From: an uncultured Clostridia bacterium
Lineage (GTDB): Bacteria > Bacillota > Clostridia > Oscillospirales > Acutalibacteraceae
DNA length: 7,255 nt
NCBI GenBank assembly: GCA_944384865.1
Contig: CALWVC010000073.1
Span: forward strand, 1 to 7,255
Direction of reading: 5' to 3'
Part shown: in pieces, positions 6,048 to 7,255 of the stretch
Layout: the number at the start of each line of letters is the position of its first letter
Numbering within the stretch: the first letter of the stretch is position 1
Notes under the pieces: model-generated
Databases searched by the model: none
What the model was told of the DNA's origin: nothing
The model's input: only the letters and a program-made list of their open reading frames with translations
Position numbers and translations under genes: made by a program

Positions 6048-6521
6048 TTACTGATTCCGTTGCTTGAGCGCACGCGCAATGTCCCGTTTGGAATCCCTGG
6101 CAGCCATGGCGTCCCGTTTGTCATATAGCTTTTTGCCTTTGCACAAACCTACCTGTACTTTCACCAATGAGCCTTTAAAATACAGCGAAAGGGGAACAAG
6201 CGTTAAGCTGTCCTGCTTGACTTTTCCAAACAGGCGATCAATCTCTTTTTTATGCATCAACAGTTTCCGTACACGGTAAGGATCGCGGTTAAAAATATTA
6301 CCTTTTTCATATGGGGAAATATGCATCCCGTTGACAAATAATTCGCCGTCCTGAATTCGACACCAGGCGTCTTTTAAGTTGGCGCCTCCGGTTCGCAGCG
6401 CTTTGACTTCTGTACCACAAAGCTCTATACCTGCCTCAAAGGAATCCAGCACAAAGTAATCATGATATGCTTTTTTATTTTGTGCGATTGTTTTGGTCGA
6501 TTTTTTTTCCATGAATGTCAC
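6048..6521 (-). CDS. smpB: SsrA-binding protein SmpB
   Basis: SmpB binds the tRNA-like domain of tmRNA and brings it to stalled ribosomes. The family's beta-barrel core is clear: IAQNKKAYHDY near the N-terminus, GIELCGTEVKALR, the ISPYEKGN segment, and the basic C-terminal tail GKKLYDKRD...RALKQ that probes the empty mRNA channel. From GTG 6521 the protein has 157 residues, normal for the family. Three starts are possible: ATG 6536, GTG 6521 and ATG 6512. GTG 6521 has AAAGGA 6 nt upstream; ATG 6512 has no well-spaced site and ATG 6536 lacks one. All differ only in a few unconserved residues. It follows recR by 27 nt and precedes ssrA, its functional partner. Confidence 0.95.
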   Translation of the reverse strand: MTFMEKKSTKTIAQNKKAYHDYFVLDSFEAGIELCGTEVKALRTGGANLKDAWCRIQDGELFVNGMHISPYEKGNIFNRDPYRVRKLLMHKKEIDRLFGKVKQDSLTLVPLSLYFKGSLVKVQVGLCKGKKLYDKRDAMAARDSKRDIARALKQRNQ

Positions 6522-6548
6522 GCTGTTTCCTTTCATGTAATCGTTTCT

Positions 6549-7151
6549 TTATTTAATTTCGCTTCGTCCTTCAAGCGCTCGCATCAGCGTAACCTCGTCT
6601 GCATATTCCAAACTGCCTCCCACGGGAATACCATAGGCCAATCGGGTAACCTTAATCTCAAAGGGCTTGAGCAGCTTGGAAATATACATAGCCGTCGCTT
6701 CACCCTCTACCGTTGGATTGGTGGCCATGATCACTTCCTGTACGTCTTCGTTTGTGATCCGAAATAACAACTCTTTAATTTTCAGCTGATCCGGCGTTAT
6801 GCCGTCGATGGGTGAAATCAAACCATGTAATACATGATAAGTTCCGTTATATTCTTTTGTTCGTTCAAAAGCCATCACATCCTGCGCGCTTTCCACGACA
6901 CAGATCACTTTTGGATCACGATTTGGATTCGCGCAGATGGAACAACGCTCGCTATCGGTCAGCGTCTGACAAACGGAACAATAGTGGATCTGCTCTTTAG
7001 CGTCCAACATGGTTTTCGTAAAATCCCGCACCTGCTCTATATCCATATTGAGAATATAAAATGCAATACGTTGGGCGGATTTTCTGCCGATGCTGGGCAG
7101 GCTTTCAAACTTATCGATCAAATTTTCTAACGGCGGTACAGTATAACCCAT
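6549..7151 (-). CDS. recR: Recombination mediator protein RecR
   Basis: This 200-residue protein works with RecO (and RecF) to load RecA at single-stranded gaps during recombinational repair. Family features appear in order: an N-terminal helix-hairpin-helix with LPSIGRKSAQRIAFYIL (18-34), a four-Cys zinc finger (Cys58, Cys61, Cys70, Cys73), a Toprim domain from about 81 with VVESAQD (85-91) and ATNPTVEGEATA (143-154), and the C-terminal RLAYGIPVGGSLEYAD (170-185). Length is exactly typical. ATG 7151 is preceded by AAGGAAG at good spacing, and this site overlaps the ybaB stop codon, so translation of the two is likely coupled. It forms the conserved ybaB-recR pair, with smpB following closely. 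Confidence 0.97.
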   Translation of the reverse strand: MGYTVPPLENLIDKFESLPSIGRKSAQRIAFYILNMDIEQVRDFTKTMLDAKEQIHYCSVCQTLTDSERCSICANPNRDPKVICVVESAQDVMAFERTKEYNGTYHVLHGLISPIDGITPDQLKIKELLFRITNEDVQEVIMATNPTVEGEATAMYISKLLKPFEIKVTRLAYGIPVGGSLEYADEVTLMRALEGRSEIK

Positions 7152-7164
7152 AATAAAATCTTCC

Positions 7165-7255
7165 TTACATCAGCCCCGGGATATTCAAACCGCCGGTGAT
7201 CTTCTCCATCTCAGCATCTGAAGTTTCAGTCGCCTGTTTAACTGCGGTATTTACA
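7165..7255 (-). CDS. ybaB: YbaB/EbfC nucleoid-associated protein, C-terminal end (5' part outside window)
   Basis: The minus strand encodes VNTAVKQATETSDAEMEKIT then GGLNIPGLM and stop TAA at 7165-7167. The 'AVKQA...EM.KITGGLNIPG' ending is the standard C-terminus of YbaB/EbfC proteins, small dimers of about 100-115 residues that bind DNA and associate with the nucleoid. About three quarters of the gene lies beyond the window edge. Its stop codon is 13 nt from the recR start and overlaps the recR ribosome-binding site. Position directly upstream of recR (often after dnaX) is strongly conserved in bacteria. Confidence 0.93.
   Translation of the reverse strand, partial: VNTAVKQATETSDAEMEKITGGLNIPGLM

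Overview
The window looks like the chromosome of a low-to-mid GC Gram-positive bacterium of the class Clostridia, probably a gut-type Oscillospiraceae/Ruminococcaceae relative. The basis is the Firmicutes-specific order prpC-prkC-rsgA-thiN, a PASTA-repeat PrkC kinase, the sequences of SmpB, RecR and the YbaB tail, and a clostridial TnpV relic. Genus cannot be fixed by eye.

Region 1 (1-3670, plus strand) is a tight housekeeping operon. It holds the C-terminal part of a PP2C phosphatase (PrpC/Stp), the membrane Ser/Thr kinase PrkC with three PASTA repeats, the ribosome-assembly GTPase RsgA, and thiamine pyrophosphokinase ThiN. Gaps are 34, 2 and 11 nt. PrpC and PrkC form the usual opposing phosphatase/kinase pair; RsgA is a GTPase of 30S maturation. 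ThiN is often next to RsgA, and the rpe gene commonly found between them is missing. A 28-bp perfect palindrome followed by a T run, shaped like an intrinsic terminator, lies inside the start of thiN.

Region 2 (about 3671-5500) is a visibly more AT-rich accessory island made of broken genes. It contains a DUF1697-family pseudogene with many frameshifts, a nearly intact chloramphenicol-acetyltransferase-like gene interrupted only by a 1-nt shift at a run of eight A's, an unidentified minus-strand fragment, and a minus-strand tnpV pseudogene. It is best read as the remains of a transposon or integrative element between two conserved blocks. TnpV next to an acetyltransferase recalls Tn4451-type elements, but that link is inference.

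Region 3 (about 5507-7255, minus strand) is a conserved block reading leftwards: the tail of ybaB/ebfC, recR, smpB, and ssrA (tmRNA) with its own promoter and a strong terminator. SmpB and tmRNA are the two partners of trans-translation and sit side by side. YbaB and RecR are the usual nucleoid/recombination pair.

I see no CRISPR array, no tRNA or rRNA, and no clear new multi-gene system. The most unusual signals are the terminator-like palindrome inside thiN, the poly-A frameshift in the acetyltransferase gene, and the composition of the decayed island.
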